Source of the DNA: Lysinibacillus_B sp031181585 | GTDB lineage: Bacteria > Bacillota > Bacilli > Bacillales_A > Planococcaceae | NCBI RefSeq assembly: GCF_047301505.1 | Contig: NZ_CP154840.1 | Span: 1,550,001 to 1,614,000, forward strand | Reading direction: 5' to 3' | Length of the DNA: 64,000 nucleotides | Shown: in pieces, positions 1 to 8,369 of the stretch | Numbering within the stretch: position 1 is the first letter of the stretch | Layout: each line of letters starts with the position of its first letter | The notes under the pieces: generated by a model | What the model saw: the letters and a program-made list of their open reading frames with translations, nothing else | Database searches by the model: none | What the model was told of the DNA's origin: nothing | Made by a program: the position numbers and the translations under genes

Positions 1-492
1 ATCCTGAGCACTAGCTTGCGTTACCTGGAGAGTAATTCCACGGTTCAGCAAATTTATCTCATTGAAAGAGCACCAGAAACGATTATTTGGTTCCCGGCGG
101 AATCTGAAGTAGGGAAGTTCACAGATCACTTTATGAAAAGGGGAAAAGAACTAGAGAAATTCAATATACCAATCAAAAGCTGCTATTTAAAATATATGTC
201 TGGAAAAGAAGTGGTGAAAGCTCAACTCGGCTTTGGCATTCCGGATACCGTAGAAATGGGCGGATTGGTGGAAGCAGCTGTTATAGAGCATATGGCTTCC
301 TGTATTTGTATCGCGCTGTCATTCAATGAACCGATAACTGACATACAAAATGGTTATCGGAAATTAATCAACTATGCCAACGAACACCAATGGATTCCAA
401 CTGGTCCCGTATTGGAATGGTATCGAGGGGATGATTTTACGGAAATTGACTTATTGATGCCTGTCACTCAAATAGAACAAAGGGGGATATAA
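1..492 (+). CDS. GyrI-like effector-binding domain protein, 5' end cut by window edge
   Basis: The frame is open from the first base, so the true start lies upstream and about 163 residues are visible. The strand pattern and the C-terminal 'EIDLLMPV' ending resemble the GyrI-like/AraC effector-binding fold, which binds small amphipathic molecules and often forms the C-terminal half of MerR-type multidrug sensors. No DNA-binding part is visible here, so whether this is a regulator or a stand-alone binding protein cannot be told. The stop lies 3 bases before the next start, whose ribosome binding site (AAGGGGG) sits inside this gene's end; the two are therefore probably co-transcribed. Confidence 0.6.
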   Translation: MLSTSLRYLESNSTVQQIYLIERAPETIIWFPAESEVGKFTDHFMKRGKELEKFNIPIKSCYLKYMSGKEVVKAQLGFGIPDTVEMGGLVEAAVIEHMASCICIALSFNEPITDIQNGYRKLINYANEHQWIPTGPVLEWYRGDDFTEIDLLMPVTQIEQRGI

Positions 493-495
493 GGT

Positions 496-1527
496 ATGGA
501 TATACAGGAAGATTTAATGGTGAGAATCGTCGAGTTGAAAGGGGACTATTATCAATTTGGCATGGAGCAGGCTAACGAATTAAAGTCATCATCAATCGTA
601 GAACAAATGGAAGAGCTAAACGAATTGGCTGAAAATGCAAATATTGAAAATGCAAAGGAAATTATAAAAAGTGTTTCAGCAAATTTATATAAGGAGCTGC
701 AAGGTTTGTCTAAGGGGTTAGGCCTGGACTTCGACACAACTGTAAAGCTTTTTAGCGGATATGATGTCCTCTTTCCCCAAATGGGCTGTACTACATTGGC
801 AACAGGCGGCTATTATATACGCAATTATGATTTCAGCCCGGAAATGTACGATGCAAGACTTGTATTTACAAAGCCACAAAATGGTTATGCTGCGGTAGGA
901 TTTAGCCAGCAGATAATTGGACGGCTTGATGGGATGAATGAAAAAGGACTCGTGGTGGGGCTGCATTTTGTTAATAACGAGCGTAGGGAAGAAGGGTTTA
1001 TTGCTACGACAATTGTTAGGATGCTGCTTGAACAGTGTGCAAATATTGAAGAAGCGATTACCCTCATTAGCAATATTCCACACGGCTATTGCTATAATTA
1101 TTCAATGACAGACCAGAGCGGGAAAAATATAATCGTAGAAGCATCTCCACCACAGCAAATTATCAATTTCACAAATCCTTTAATATGTACAAATCATTTT
1201 GAATCAGAAGTATTAAAGCTGAATAATCGAAAAGACATACAGGGATCGGTAAAACGAAAGAATTATATTCAAGCCCTTTTAAATGAAAATCTATCACCTA
1301 TGTCTGCTTATCATCAGTTTAATAATGAGAGCTCCCCATTATTTTTTAAGCATTATAAAGAGTATTTCGGAACGCTGCATACGGTAGTCTATTCACCTGA
1401 GGATTTAAGTATCATGGTTGGCGTGGGGGGAAATGCTCGTCCGCAAGTATTTCATTTTAAAGAATACATCAAGGGGGAAGTGACTCTTCCTCATTTGATA
1501 AAAGGCAGGATCAATCAAACTGGATAA
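496..1527 (+). CDS. C45-family peptidase / acyl-CoA:6-APA acyltransferase-like hydrolase
   Basis: The 343-residue product resembles the C45 (isopenicillin N acyltransferase-like, Ntn-hydrolase) family. Members are made as proenzymes and cleave themselves before a cysteine that becomes the N-terminal nucleophile; here Cys98 in 'PQMGCTTLA' fits. Downstream, 'RNYDFSPE' and 'GRLDGMNEKGLVVGLHF' match the conserved core, including the Asn/Asp-rich amide-binding strands. Family members hydrolyse or transfer amides, such as N-acyl amino acids or bile-salt-like conjugates; the substrate here is unknown. No signal peptide is seen, so it is likely cytoplasmic. AAGGGGG nine bases upstream supports this start. 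It follows the effector-binding gene with a 3-base gap. Confidence 0.75.
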   Translation: MDIQEDLMVRIVELKGDYYQFGMEQANELKSSSIVEQMEELNELAENANIENAKEIIKSVSANLYKELQGLSKGLGLDFDTTVKLFSGYDVLFPQMGCTTLATGGYYIRNYDFSPEMYDARLVFTKPQNGYAAVGFSQQIIGRLDGMNEKGLVVGLHFVNNERREEGFIATTIVRMLLEQCANIEEAITLISNIPHGYCYNYSMTDQSGKNIIVEASPPQQIINFTNPLICTNHFESEVLKLNNRKDIQGSVKRKNYIQALLNENLSPMSAYHQFNNESSPLFFKHYKEYFGTLHTVVYSPEDLSIMVGVGGNARPQVFHFKEYIKGEVTLPHLIKGRINQTG

Positions 1528-1698
1528 GTGAAATCATCATACCACGATATGAAAAAACCATACGTAACCTTCTCATAGGAAAAGTACTTCCTATAAAATT
1601 GGTAAGTATCAGAATCCGTATGAAACAATTCTAATTGTAAAATATTTTAGATAGAGAAATGACTAGGAGAACCGTATGATAAATTTTGAGCTAAACAA

Positions 1699-1732
1699 AA
1701 AGCTGAGAAGAAACGAATTTCTTCTCAGCTTT
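1699..1732. terminator. Bidirectional rho-independent terminator
   Basis: A 15-bp perfect stem (AAAGCTGAGAAGAAA, loop CGAA) lies between the convergent C45 gene and the TVP38-family gene. It overlaps the last codons and stop of the minus-strand gene, so it can serve both directions. The 170 bases before it show nothing else. Confidence 0.75.
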
Positions 1733-2387
1733 CTTGCGTTTTGTCTATCGGTCTATTCTTATGGCGATAAAGTAATGCTCCCAGCAGGATGACGAGAACA
1801 ATCAACAGGAAATAAACAGGATGATGGGTTACTACGGCAATGACGCTAAAGGATGCTGAAGCAAGCACTAAGCCGTAAATCATGTTGCCTGCTGTTGTAG
1901 CGAGTATAAAGTGTGAAGCTTTAATAGTGCTTAAACCGGAGACAATATTAATTAAATTGGTCGGCATAAATGGAAGAATACGCCCGGATAAAACAAAGAG
2001 AAAACCATTTTTCTTGATCTTTTTCTGATATTTATTAGCTGTTGCGTGCGAAAATGCATCATGAAAAATATGGCGAATCGATAAAAAGATAAGGGTGCTG
2101 CCAATGACGCTGCACAAACACCCATACAAATAACCCCGCCAAAAGCCGAATAATGTAATGTTTGTCGCAATGACTAAAACCAGTGGAATGAATGTAAATA
2201 GGTTTTGCAAAATCATGATGACCAGCATGATCAGGCAAATGAGCAAAATATTATTGTGTGCCAAAGAGCGGATTGTTTCAGGAGTTAAGTCTGCAACCGT
2301 CAAGCCGCTTATTTTTAATAGAAAGAACAAGCAAAGCACGACTGCAATGTATCCAATGACACGATAAATAAGTTTACGTTTCTTCAT
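1725..2387 (-). CDS. TVP38/TMEM64 (VTT domain) membrane protein
   Basis: The 220-residue polytopic membrane protein carries the VTT/SNARE-associated domain signature of the TVP38/TMEM64/DedA superfamily: a re-entrant region near residues 60-100 and the motif 'SGRILPFMPTNLINIVSGLS' with the conserved Gly-Arg and Pro-x-x-Pro-type positions. About five to six hydrophobic segments are visible, followed by a short basic tail. Family members are thought to move or scramble lipids, or to support envelope homeostasis; no substrate can be read from sequence. It overlaps the upstream minus-strand gene by 14 bases, with its AAAGG ribosome site inside that gene, so the pair is probably translationally coupled. 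Confidence 0.8.
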   Translation of the reverse strand: MKKRKLIYRVIGYIAVVLCLFFLLKISGLTVADLTPETIRSLAHNNILLICLIMLVIMILQNLFTFIPLVLVIATNITLFGFWRGYLYGCLCSVIGSTLIFLSIRHIFHDAFSHATANKYQKKIKKNGFLFVLSGRILPFMPTNLINIVSGLSTIKASHFILATTAGNMIYGLVLASASFSVIAVVTHHPVYFLLIVLVILLGALLYRHKNRPIDKTQES

Positions 2388-2787
2388 AAAAAGGACCTTT
2401 TACAAGGGGGGAATTAGCATTTTTGTTCAAAATAATCGTTGCTTTCTGCTGTAACTTGACTCCCGCACCCAGGAGTGTTTGGTCTATGTAATTCATTTCA
2501 CTTGATTGGTCATCCGAATAAGCATCTTTTGGAATGGGGACATACCGATCAGATGCGGCTGTTTGTTCGGGGGTAACAGTCAATTTATAGCCGCCGTCGG
2601 ATTCCAAAAAGTTACCTTTAATGTTTTTCTGAAATAATTTAGCTGATCCTTTTCGAGTAAAGTCCAGTTCCTTTCCTAGCTTTTCGTTTAATGTGCCGTT
2701 TGGTGCAGGACCGTTTTTACTCTCTAGTAAAGCCTTTGATTTCACAGCAGCTTTGCCTGCGCAGCTAAATCGTATAAGGTTAATCAT
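2374..2787 (-). CDS. Hypothetical protein upstream of the TVP38-family gene
   Basis: This 137-residue protein is not recognised. It is polar, mixed alpha/beta in pattern, with no signal peptide or membrane segment, and ends '...VKGPFYEET'. An AGGAAG ribosome site eight bases before the ATG supports the start. It overlaps the downstream membrane-protein gene by 14 bases, suggesting one transcript. The N-terminal stretch 'MINLIRFSCAGKAAVKSK' is unlike a typical folded start, so a 5' truncation of an older gene is possible. Confidence 0.45.
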   Translation of the reverse strand: MINLIRFSCAGKAAVKSKALLESKNGPAPNGTLNEKLGKELDFTRKGSAKLFQKNIKGNFLESDGGYKLTVTPEQTAASDRYVPIPKDAYSDDQSSEMNYIDQTLLGAGVKLQQKATIILNKNANSPLVKGPFYEET

Positions 2788-2968
2788 AAGTTCACTTCCT
2801 AACTATCCCATTGTAGCAATGCTTGGAAATTAATTAAAGAAAGTAGAATTGATATAAACTGGAATTTTTTAATATAATTTAATTGTTAATTTTCGGAACA
2901 ATTCCAAAACGCTTAACCAGATCAAACTGCATAAAGTACTTATCCATCTAGAAAATAAAATTAATCGC

Positions 2969-2998
2969 TTTACATACTGCACCGGGGTATGGTAATCT
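2969..2998 (+). promoter_or_regulatory. csoR promoter with overlapping CsoR operator
   Basis: TTTACA (2969-2974) and TAATCT (2993-2998) form a sigma-A promoter with an 18-bp spacer. The spacer contains CATACTGCACCGGGGTAT (2973-2990), an inverse match to the two other copper operators in this operon (ATACCC at one end, GTATG at the other). Its place between -35 and -10 is where a CsoR tetramer would block polymerase, giving autoregulation. Confidence 0.7.
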
Positions 2999-3023
2999 AA
3001 AGTTAAGTTAGGAGGCTGAACAG

Positions 3024-3356
3024 ATGGAAAACCCAGAAAAAGAAGCAGTCTGCCATGTTGAGGATGCTGCATCTTGCCGAAAAAGTCATCATCCAGAACG
3101 CGTAAAAAAGGATTTAACAACTCGCTTGAATCGTATCGAAGGCCAAATTCGAGGAATTAAAGGTATGATAGAGAAAGATGTTTATTGTGATGATGTGATC
3201 ACGCAGCTTTCCGCAACACAATCTGCTTTAAATAGCGTGGCAAAGATTCTTTTAGAAGGTCATCTAAAAGGCTGTGTCGTGGATCGCCTTTCAGAAGGTG
3301 ATGATGAAGTGTTAGATGAATTATTGGTGACAATCCAAAAGCTGATGAAAAAGTAA
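3024..3356 (+). CDS. csoR: Copper-sensing transcriptional repressor CsoR
   Basis: The 110-residue all-helical protein belongs to the CsoR/RcnR family (DUF156). The Cu(I) ligands of CsoR are all present: Cys55 in 'DVYCDDV', and His80 and Cys84 in 'EGHLKGCV'. The conserved 'LNRIEGQIRGIKGMIE' helix follows a His/Cys-rich leader (residues 10-23) that could also touch metal. CsoR binds GC-tracted palindromes and lets go when it loads Cu(I). Three matching operators flank csoR, copZ and copA, so the regulon is local. AGGAGG lies eight bases before the ATG. Confidence 0.93.
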   Translation: MENPEKEAVCHVEDAASCRKSHHPERVKKDLTTRLNRIEGQIRGIKGMIEKDVYCDDVITQLSATQSALNSVAKILLEGHLKGCVVDRLSEGDDEVLDELLVTIQKLMKK

Positions 3357-3372
3357 TTTTTTTAGCTTTAAT

Positions 3373-3390
3373 ATACCCCTATACTGTATG
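3373..3390 (+). promoter_or_regulatory. CsoR operator upstream of copZ
   Basis: ATACCCCTATACTGTATG lies 26 bases upstream of copZ and contains a -10-like TATACT (3380-3385). It aligns over its full length with the sites before csoR (inverted) and copA: ATACCC, seven variable bases, then GTATG. This is the known CsoR operator form, so repression here would overlap the promoter. Confidence 0.7.
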
Positions 3391-3415
3391 GAACTTAAAT
3401 TAAAGGAGAGAAAGT

Positions 3416-3622
3416 ATGCAAAATATTACATTAAACGTACAAGGAATGTCATGTGGACATTGTATAAAAGCAATAGAGGGAAGTGTTGGTGAATTAGAAG
3501 GTGTGAACCAAGTAAGCGTAAAATTAGACGAAGCATTGGTTGAAGTATCCTTTAATGAATCTAAAGTATCTCTTGATAAGATTAAAGAAACGATTGAAGA
3601 GCAAGGTTATGATGTAGAATAA
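3416..3622 (+). CDS. copZ: Copper chaperone CopZ
   Basis: The 68-residue protein is one heavy-metal-associated (HMA) ferredoxin-like domain with the Cu(I)-binding motif 'GMSCGHCIKAI' (Met-x-Cys-x-x-Cys, residues 10-16). CopZ carries Cu(I) in the cytoplasm and hands it to the N-terminal HMA domains of CopA. Length and the C-terminal 'IKETIEEQGYDVE' are typical. It sits between csoR and copA with its own operator and a weak hairpin after the stop. The ribosome site AAAGGAGAG is well placed. Confidence 0.93.
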   Translation: MQNITLNVQGMSCGHCIKAIEGSVGELEGVNQVSVKLDEALVEVSFNESKVSLDKIKETIEEQGYDVE

Positions 3623-3642
3623 GAGTGCTGCTTTAGCACTCT
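3622..3642 (+). terminator. Hairpin between copZ and copA
   Basis: An 8-bp stem AGAGTGCT/AGCACTCT with a 5-base loop begins at the last base of the copZ stop and is followed by CTTATTTT. It could act as a partial terminator, giving more copZ than copA transcript, since copA has its own operator just downstream. Confidence 0.5.
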
Positions 3643-3659
3643 CTTATTTTCACTAATAT

Positions 3660-3677
3660 ATACCCTATGCAGGTATG
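3660..3677 (+). promoter_or_regulatory. CsoR operator upstream of copA
   Basis: ATACCCTATGCAGGTATG matches the copZ and csoR sites in the outer ATACCC and GTATG blocks. It lies 20 bases before the proposed copA start, so copA probably has its own copper-controlled promoter as well as read-through from copZ. Confidence 0.65.
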
Positions 3678-3696
3678 AGGAAGGGTGGGGAAAATC

Positions 3697-6123
3697 GTGA
3701 ATACGGAAGCTGGCAACATAAAAGAAGCAAGTCTTCAAATAACGGGCATGACATGTGCGGCGTGTGCAACAAGAATAGAAAAAGGGTTAAATAAAATGGA
3801 GGGTGTCGAGCAGGCATCTGTCAATTTAGCCCTTGAAAAGTCGACGATTAAATATGACCCAACAAGACTGAGCGAAACGGATTTCGAAAAGAAAATAGAA
3901 GCGCTTGGCTATGGGGTAGTGAAACAAAAAGCAGAATTTGATATTACGGGCATGACATGTGCAGCGTGTGCTACGCGAATAGAAAAAGGATTAAATAGGA
4001 TGGATGGTGTTGCAAATGCAAGCGTCAATTTAGCGCTTGAAAAAGCAACAATCGAATTTAACCCTTCAGAAGTAACGATTGCAGATGTAATTGCTAAAGT
4101 AGAAAAGCTTGGGTATGGTGCGCACCAAAAGCAAGAGGATCAAGCGCAGGTGGACCACCGTGAGAAGCATATTAAGGATCAACAACGTAAATTCGTTATT
4201 TCCGCGATTTTATCGCTGCCATTATTATGGACGATGGTCGGTCATTTTTCCTTTACATCGTTTTTATATGTACCGGACTTCTTAATGAATCCATGGGTTC
4301 AAATGGTTTTAGCGACACCGGTGCAGTTTATTATCGGGAAGCAGTTTTATGTAGGTGCTTATAAATCACTTCGAAATGGCAGTGCGAACATGGATGTGCT
4401 GGTAGTGATGGGTACTTCAGCAGCGTACTTTTACAGTGTTTATCAAGCAATCGTTACAGCTGGAACACATCACGGACCACATTTATATTTTGAAACGAGT
4501 GCAGTACTCATTACACTGATTCTTTTAGGGAAATTATTCGAGGCAAAAGCTAAAGGCCGTTCATCGGAAGCAATTAAAAAATTAATGGGCCTTCAAGCAA
4601 AAACGGCCATTGTTATTCGTGATGGCGCAGAAAAAGAAATACCGCTGGAAGAGGTAGTAATCGGCGACACGGTTCTAGTAAAACCAGGTGAAAAAATTCC
4701 GGTTGATGGTGAAGTAGTAGAAGGAACAACTGCTGTTGATGAATCTATGTTAACAGGCGAAAGTTTACCGGTTGATAAAAAAGCAGGAGATATATTATAC
4801 GGCTCCACAATTAACAAAAACGGCTTCATCAAAATGACAGCAACAAAAGTCGGGCGTGACACAGCATTAGCCCAGATTATCAAGGTTGTAGAAGATGCCC
4901 AAGGTTCAAAAGCGCCAATTCAGCGTATGGCGGACCAAATATCAGGTATTTTTGTACCAATCGTAGTAGGGATTGCTATCGTTACCTTCCTAGTCTGGAT
5001 TCTATGGGTGCAGCCGGGTGAATTTACGCCGGCTCTTGAAGTGCTGATTGCAGTACTGGTTATTGCTTGTCCATGTGCACTTGGTTTAGCAACACCTACC
5101 TCTATTATGGCAGGTTCAGGTCGTGCAGCGGAATTTGGGATTTTGTTTAAAGGCGGCGAGCATTTAGAGCAAACACAGAGTATTAACACAGTGGTTGTTG
5201 ATAAAACAGGTACTGTAACACATGGTAAACCTGTATTAACAGATGTATTAGTGGCAGATGGTCAAGACGAAGAGACATTTTTATCGCTGATCGGTGCTGC
5301 AGAAAAACAATCAGAGCACCCATTAGCACAAGCGATCGTGCAAGGTATTCAAGATAAAGGTATTGAACTTGGAAGCATTCAATTTTTTGAAGCGATTCCG
5401 GGTTATGGTGTGCAAGCAACAATCTCCGGCCAAGGAGTAATTATCGGTACACGGAAACTGATGCAGCAATACGGCATTAATATCTCATCCGTGCTTCCTG
5501 TGATGGAGGAATTAGAGAAAAATGGTAAAACAGCGATGCTGGCAGGCATTAATGGACAATATGCTGGGCTCGTTGCCGTAGCAGATACAATTAAAGATAC
5601 CTCTAAAGAAGCGGTACGCCGATTACAGGAAATGGGCATAAACGTCATTATGATGACAGGTGATAATGAACGTACAGCTCAAGCAATCGGTAAAGAGGTA
5701 GGTGTTGATGCGGTTATTGCAGAAGTGCTTCCTGAAGGTAAAGCAGACGAAGTCAAAAAACTACAGCAACAAGGCAAAAAAGTGGCGATGGTCGGTGATG
5801 GCATTAATGATGCGCCAGCACTTGCAACGGCTGATATTGGTATGGCGATTGGTACCGGTACAGACGTTGCAATGGAAGCGGCGGATATTACACTGATTCG
5901 AGGCGACTTAAACAGTATTGCCGACGCAATCTTAATGAGCCGTAAGACAATGCGTAATATTAAACAAAATCTTTTTTGGGCCTTTGCCTATAATATCATC
6001 GGAATTCCGATCGCTGCAGCAGGATTCCTTGCCCCATGGGTAGCAGGTGCTGCGATGGCGTTTAGTTCCGTCTCTGTTGTACTTAATGCTTTACGTCTAC
6101 AACGGGTAAAATTAGAAAAATAA
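3697..6123 (+). CDS. copA: Copper-exporting P1B-type ATPase CopA
   Basis: The 808-residue P-type ATPase exports Cu(I) across the cell membrane using ATP. In order it has two HMA domains, each with 'GMTCAAC' (near residues 20 and 88), a membrane-helix region, the actuator 'TGES' motif, the transmembrane metal site Cys458-Pro-Cys460 that defines Cu(I) pumps, the phosphorylated Asp502 in 'DKTGTVT', the 'SEHPLA' nucleotide motif, and 'GDGINDAPAL' in the hinge. The GTG at 3697 has GGTGGGG six bases upstream and is preferred to an in-frame GTG at 3685, which abuts its Shine-Dalgarno sequence. It receives copper from CopZ and is controlled by CsoR. Confidence 0.95.
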   Translation: MNTEAGNIKEASLQITGMTCAACATRIEKGLNKMEGVEQASVNLALEKSTIKYDPTRLSETDFEKKIEALGYGVVKQKAEFDITGMTCAACATRIEKGLNRMDGVANASVNLALEKATIEFNPSEVTIADVIAKVEKLGYGAHQKQEDQAQVDHREKHIKDQQRKFVISAILSLPLLWTMVGHFSFTSFLYVPDFLMNPWVQMVLATPVQFIIGKQFYVGAYKSLRNGSANMDVLVVMGTSAAYFYSVYQAIVTAGTHHGPHLYFETSAVLITLILLGKLFEAKAKGRSSEAIKKLMGLQAKTAIVIRDGAEKEIPLEEVVIGDTVLVKPGEKIPVDGEVVEGTTAVDESMLTGESLPVDKKAGDILYGSTINKNGFIKMTATKVGRDTALAQIIKVVEDAQGSKAPIQRMADQISGIFVPIVVGIAIVTFLVWILWVQPGEFTPALEVLIAVLVIACPCALGLATPTSIMAGSGRAAEFGILFKGGEHLEQTQSINTVVVDKTGTVTHGKPVLTDVLVADGQDEETFLSLIGAAEKQSEHPLAQAIVQGIQDKGIELGSIQFFEAIPGYGVQATISGQGVIIGTRKLMQQYGINISSVLPVMEELEKNGKTAMLAGINGQYAGLVAVADTIKDTSKEAVRRLQEMGINVIMMTGDNERTAQAIGKEVGVDAVIAEVLPEGKADEVKKLQQQGKKVAMVGDGINDAPALATADIGMAIGTGTDVAMEAADITLIRGDLNSIADAILMSRKTMRNIKQNLFWAFAYNIIGIPIAAAGFLAPWVAGAAMAFSSVSVVLNALRLQRVKLEK

Positions 6124-6224
6124 AATAATTAGTGGGGATTATTCTCTTCTATCAGTAACAATAAATGAATAGTTCCTTTCAGGGTTCAATAAAAAGGGTA
6201 GTAAAGTCCGAAAAAATCTATTAT

Positions 6225-6249
6225 ATAATGGCCGGTTGCCGGCCGTTAT
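6225..6249. promoter_or_regulatory. Strong GC-rich inverted repeat before the reductase-like gene
   Basis: ATAATGGCCGG and CCGGCCGTTAT form an 11-bp stem (one wobble pair) around a 3-base loop. It lies 100 bases after copA and 76 bases before the next gene. It is followed by ATTTA rather than a T-run, so it is a weak candidate terminator and could instead be an operator or RNA element. Confidence 0.5.
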
Positions 6250-6324
6250 ATTTAGGATGCTGCTTCCCATGCGGGTGTATAGTATGAAAGTTAATATAAT
6301 TGAAAGCTAATGTGAGGAATGAAT

Positions 6325-6942
6325 ATGGAACAGGATGTAAAAAAGATTAAGATTGCCATAAACGGTGGAATAGATTTTGGAGCAAAACTCAGCGCCAAAC
6401 AGCTTATCACACTTTCAAAATATATGAATGAGAATGAAACGCTTGAGTTAACAACATTCCAACAACTCTATATCGAAATTCCGGAAGACCAAAAAGAAGA
6501 AATCATAGAAGAATTTCAAAGTGTGGGATTAGCATGTTATCCCGTTGGAAACTTCGTAAAGAGCTTGAGAACCTGTAATTTCTGTAAAGGGGAAGAGGAG
6601 GAGGGGATGCCTGTAGCCAAAGAATTAAATCGTCGAGTTGCAGGGAAACCCGTACCCTTTACATTAAAGGTTGCTTACACAGGGTGCCCGATTGGCTGTG
6701 GTGAGCCCATGTTAAGCGATATCGGTGTGATGAAAATGAGAGGCCATTACAATTTATACGTTGGGGGAAAGGCAAAAGGAAAAGATGCCGAGGTCGGATC
6801 TTTGCTCAGAGAGAACCTGACACCAGAGGAACTGTATGAAACAGTAGAAAAAATAATCGCTATCTATTCACAAATGGGTAAAAAACGTGAGCCATTTTAC
6901 AAATTCTTAAAGCGGTTCGGTAAAGAGCAATTAATAAGCTAA
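6325..6942 (+). CDS. Nitrite/sulfite reductase ferredoxin-half-domain protein
   Basis: The 205-residue protein has an N-terminal ferredoxin-like half domain (residues 1-75) and a C-terminal siroheme/4Fe-4S-type domain as in sulfite and nitrite reductases. The cluster cysteines appear as 'RTCNFCKG' and 'TGCPIGCGEP' (Cys-x2-Cys and Cys-x3-Cys). Full reductases have two such repeats and about 500-570 residues, so this is a stand-alone half. Such short proteins occur in bacilli and anaerobes; a redox or assembly role is possible, and catalysis is unproven. The ATG at 6325 has GAGGA six bases upstream; the ATG at 6319 abuts it and is less likely. It is monocistronic; the 180 bases after it show nothing. 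Confidence 0.75.
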   Translation: MEQDVKKIKIAINGGIDFGAKLSAKQLITLSKYMNENETLELTTFQQLYIEIPEDQKEEIIEEFQSVGLACYPVGNFVKSLRTCNFCKGEEEEGMPVAKELNRRVAGKPVPFTLKVAYTGCPIGCGEPMLSDIGVMKMRGHYNLYVGGKAKGKDAEVGSLLRENLTPEELYETVEKIIAIYSQMGKKREPFYKFLKRFGKEQLIS

Positions 6943-7121
6943 TATAGATTCTATATTTTGTTGCGGTAACTAGGCAATCACAATCAAGTTCATAAGAAGA
7001 TAATAAAAGAATGGCTTTAACTTCTCTTACCTTGTTTCATAGAATAGTTTAGAAAGCTGCAAAAGAATAAATACGGAAATTGAAGATGTAAAAAAATATC
7101 AGCATTAATTTAGAAAAATAC

Positions 7122-7161
7122 AAAACCTCCATTTTGAAAAATAAATCAAAATGGAGGTTTT
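7122..7161. terminator. Bidirectional terminator
   Basis: A 16-bp perfect stem AAAACCTCCATTTTGA with an 8-base loop ends in T-runs on both strands. It serves the minus-strand alcohol dehydrogenase and can also end transcripts from the reductase-like gene. Confidence 0.85.
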
Positions 7162-7190
7162 TCACAAACATACCCAAGCATTATGAAATG

Positions 7191-8279
7191 TTATTGAATG
7201 CGTAAAATCGGTTTAATTGCTTCGCCAGTTTTTGATGCTAAAAATGCTTCGTTAATTTGGTCGAAGTCATAGAATTTTACTAATTTATCAAATGGGAATT
7301 GACCTGCTTTGTAGTACTCAACTAATTGTGGAATAAAGACATTTGGTACTGAATCGCCTTCGATTACACCTACCATTGTTTTTCCTTCAGCCATTATGTC
7401 ATTATGCACATCAATATTCATTTCCGGTGTAACCCCAACAATCGCAGCAACGCCTAGTGGACGTAACGCTTGTAAACATTGACGGACAACTGGTGGGACG
7501 CCTGTTGTATCGACAGCGTACTTTGTACCGCCGTTTGTTAATTCTTTAATTTCTTTTACGACATCAACTTTTGAACCGTTAAATACATGAGTTGCACCAA
7601 GCTCTTTCGCTAGATCCAGGCGTGAATCATGTACATCAATGGCAATAATTGTTTTACAGCCTACAATTTTTGCGGCCATAATAGCACTCAATCCAACTGC
7701 TCCTGCCCCGTAAACGGCAATTGTGGAGCCGAATTCAGGCTTGATTTTATTTAAAACAGTACCTGCGCCTGTTTGAATGCCGCAGCCTAATGGGCCAAGT
7801 AATGCTATATCTACATCTTTATCTACTTTAACAACATTGCGCTCATGAGCAACGGCAAATGTACCGAAAGAAGATTGGCCGAAGAATGTTGAAAGGTGTT
7901 GACCATCTTTTGACAAACGATGTGTATGATCATCATGCATACCACCGAAATTCAAGTCATTGAACGTTTCACAAACTGTTGGGTGGCCTGTTAAACAGTT
8001 TTCACAATGACCGCAATGTGCGAATGATAATACAACATGGTCGCCTTTTGCTAAACGTGTCACTCCTTCACCGACTTCTTCTACAATACCTGCACCTTCA
8101 TGTCCAAGTACAGCCGGCAGGGGTGCGATTGCTGCATCACGTGCAACTGCGTCTGTATGACAAACACCTGTAGCAACGATTTTCACTAACACTTCGTTTG
8201 CTTTTGGTGTTGCTAATTCCACTTCTTCAAGAGTAAAATCCTGCCCTTGTCCAGGGGTAACTGCTGCTTTAATTTTCAT
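7191..8279 (-). CDS. Zinc-dependent alcohol dehydrogenase (aryl-alcohol type)
   Basis: The 362-residue medium-chain dehydrogenase oxidises alcohols with NAD. Catalytic zinc ligands are Cys40 ('GVCHTD'), His60-Glu61 ('GHEGAG') and Cys166 ('PLGCGIQTGAG'); structural zinc ligands are Cys89, Cys92, Cys95 and Cys103. The Rossmann motif 'GAGAVG' (191-196) is followed by Asp215, favouring NAD over NADP. The 'DLNFGGMHDDH' insert and the 'FGQSSFGTFAVAHE' stretch are typical of benzyl/aryl-alcohol dehydrogenases. AAGGAGG precedes the ATG. It is divergent from a LysR gene, with a long palindrome between them, so that LysR protein probably controls it. Confidence 0.88.
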   Translation of the reverse strand: MKIKAAVTPGQGQDFTLEEVELATPKANEVLVKIVATGVCHTDAVARDAAIAPLPAVLGHEGAGIVEEVGEGVTRLAKGDHVVLSFAHCGHCENCLTGHPTVCETFNDLNFGGMHDDHTHRLSKDGQHLSTFFGQSSFGTFAVAHERNVVKVDKDVDIALLGPLGCGIQTGAGTVLNKIKPEFGSTIAVYGAGAVGLSAIMAAKIVGCKTIIAIDVHDSRLDLAKELGATHVFNGSKVDVVKEIKELTNGGTKYAVDTTGVPPVVRQCLQALRPLGVAAIVGVTPEMNIDVHNDIMAEGKTMVGVIEGDSVPNVFIPQLVEYYKAGQFPFDKLVKFYDFDQINEAFLASKTGEAIKPILRIQ

Positions 8280-8369
8280 ATGTAAATCCTCCTTGAATTT
8301 TTATTTTATAGAAGGTAACTCCTTAAACTTCGCTCTCATTGTAATCGTTTGTAAAAATCGCTACAATAT

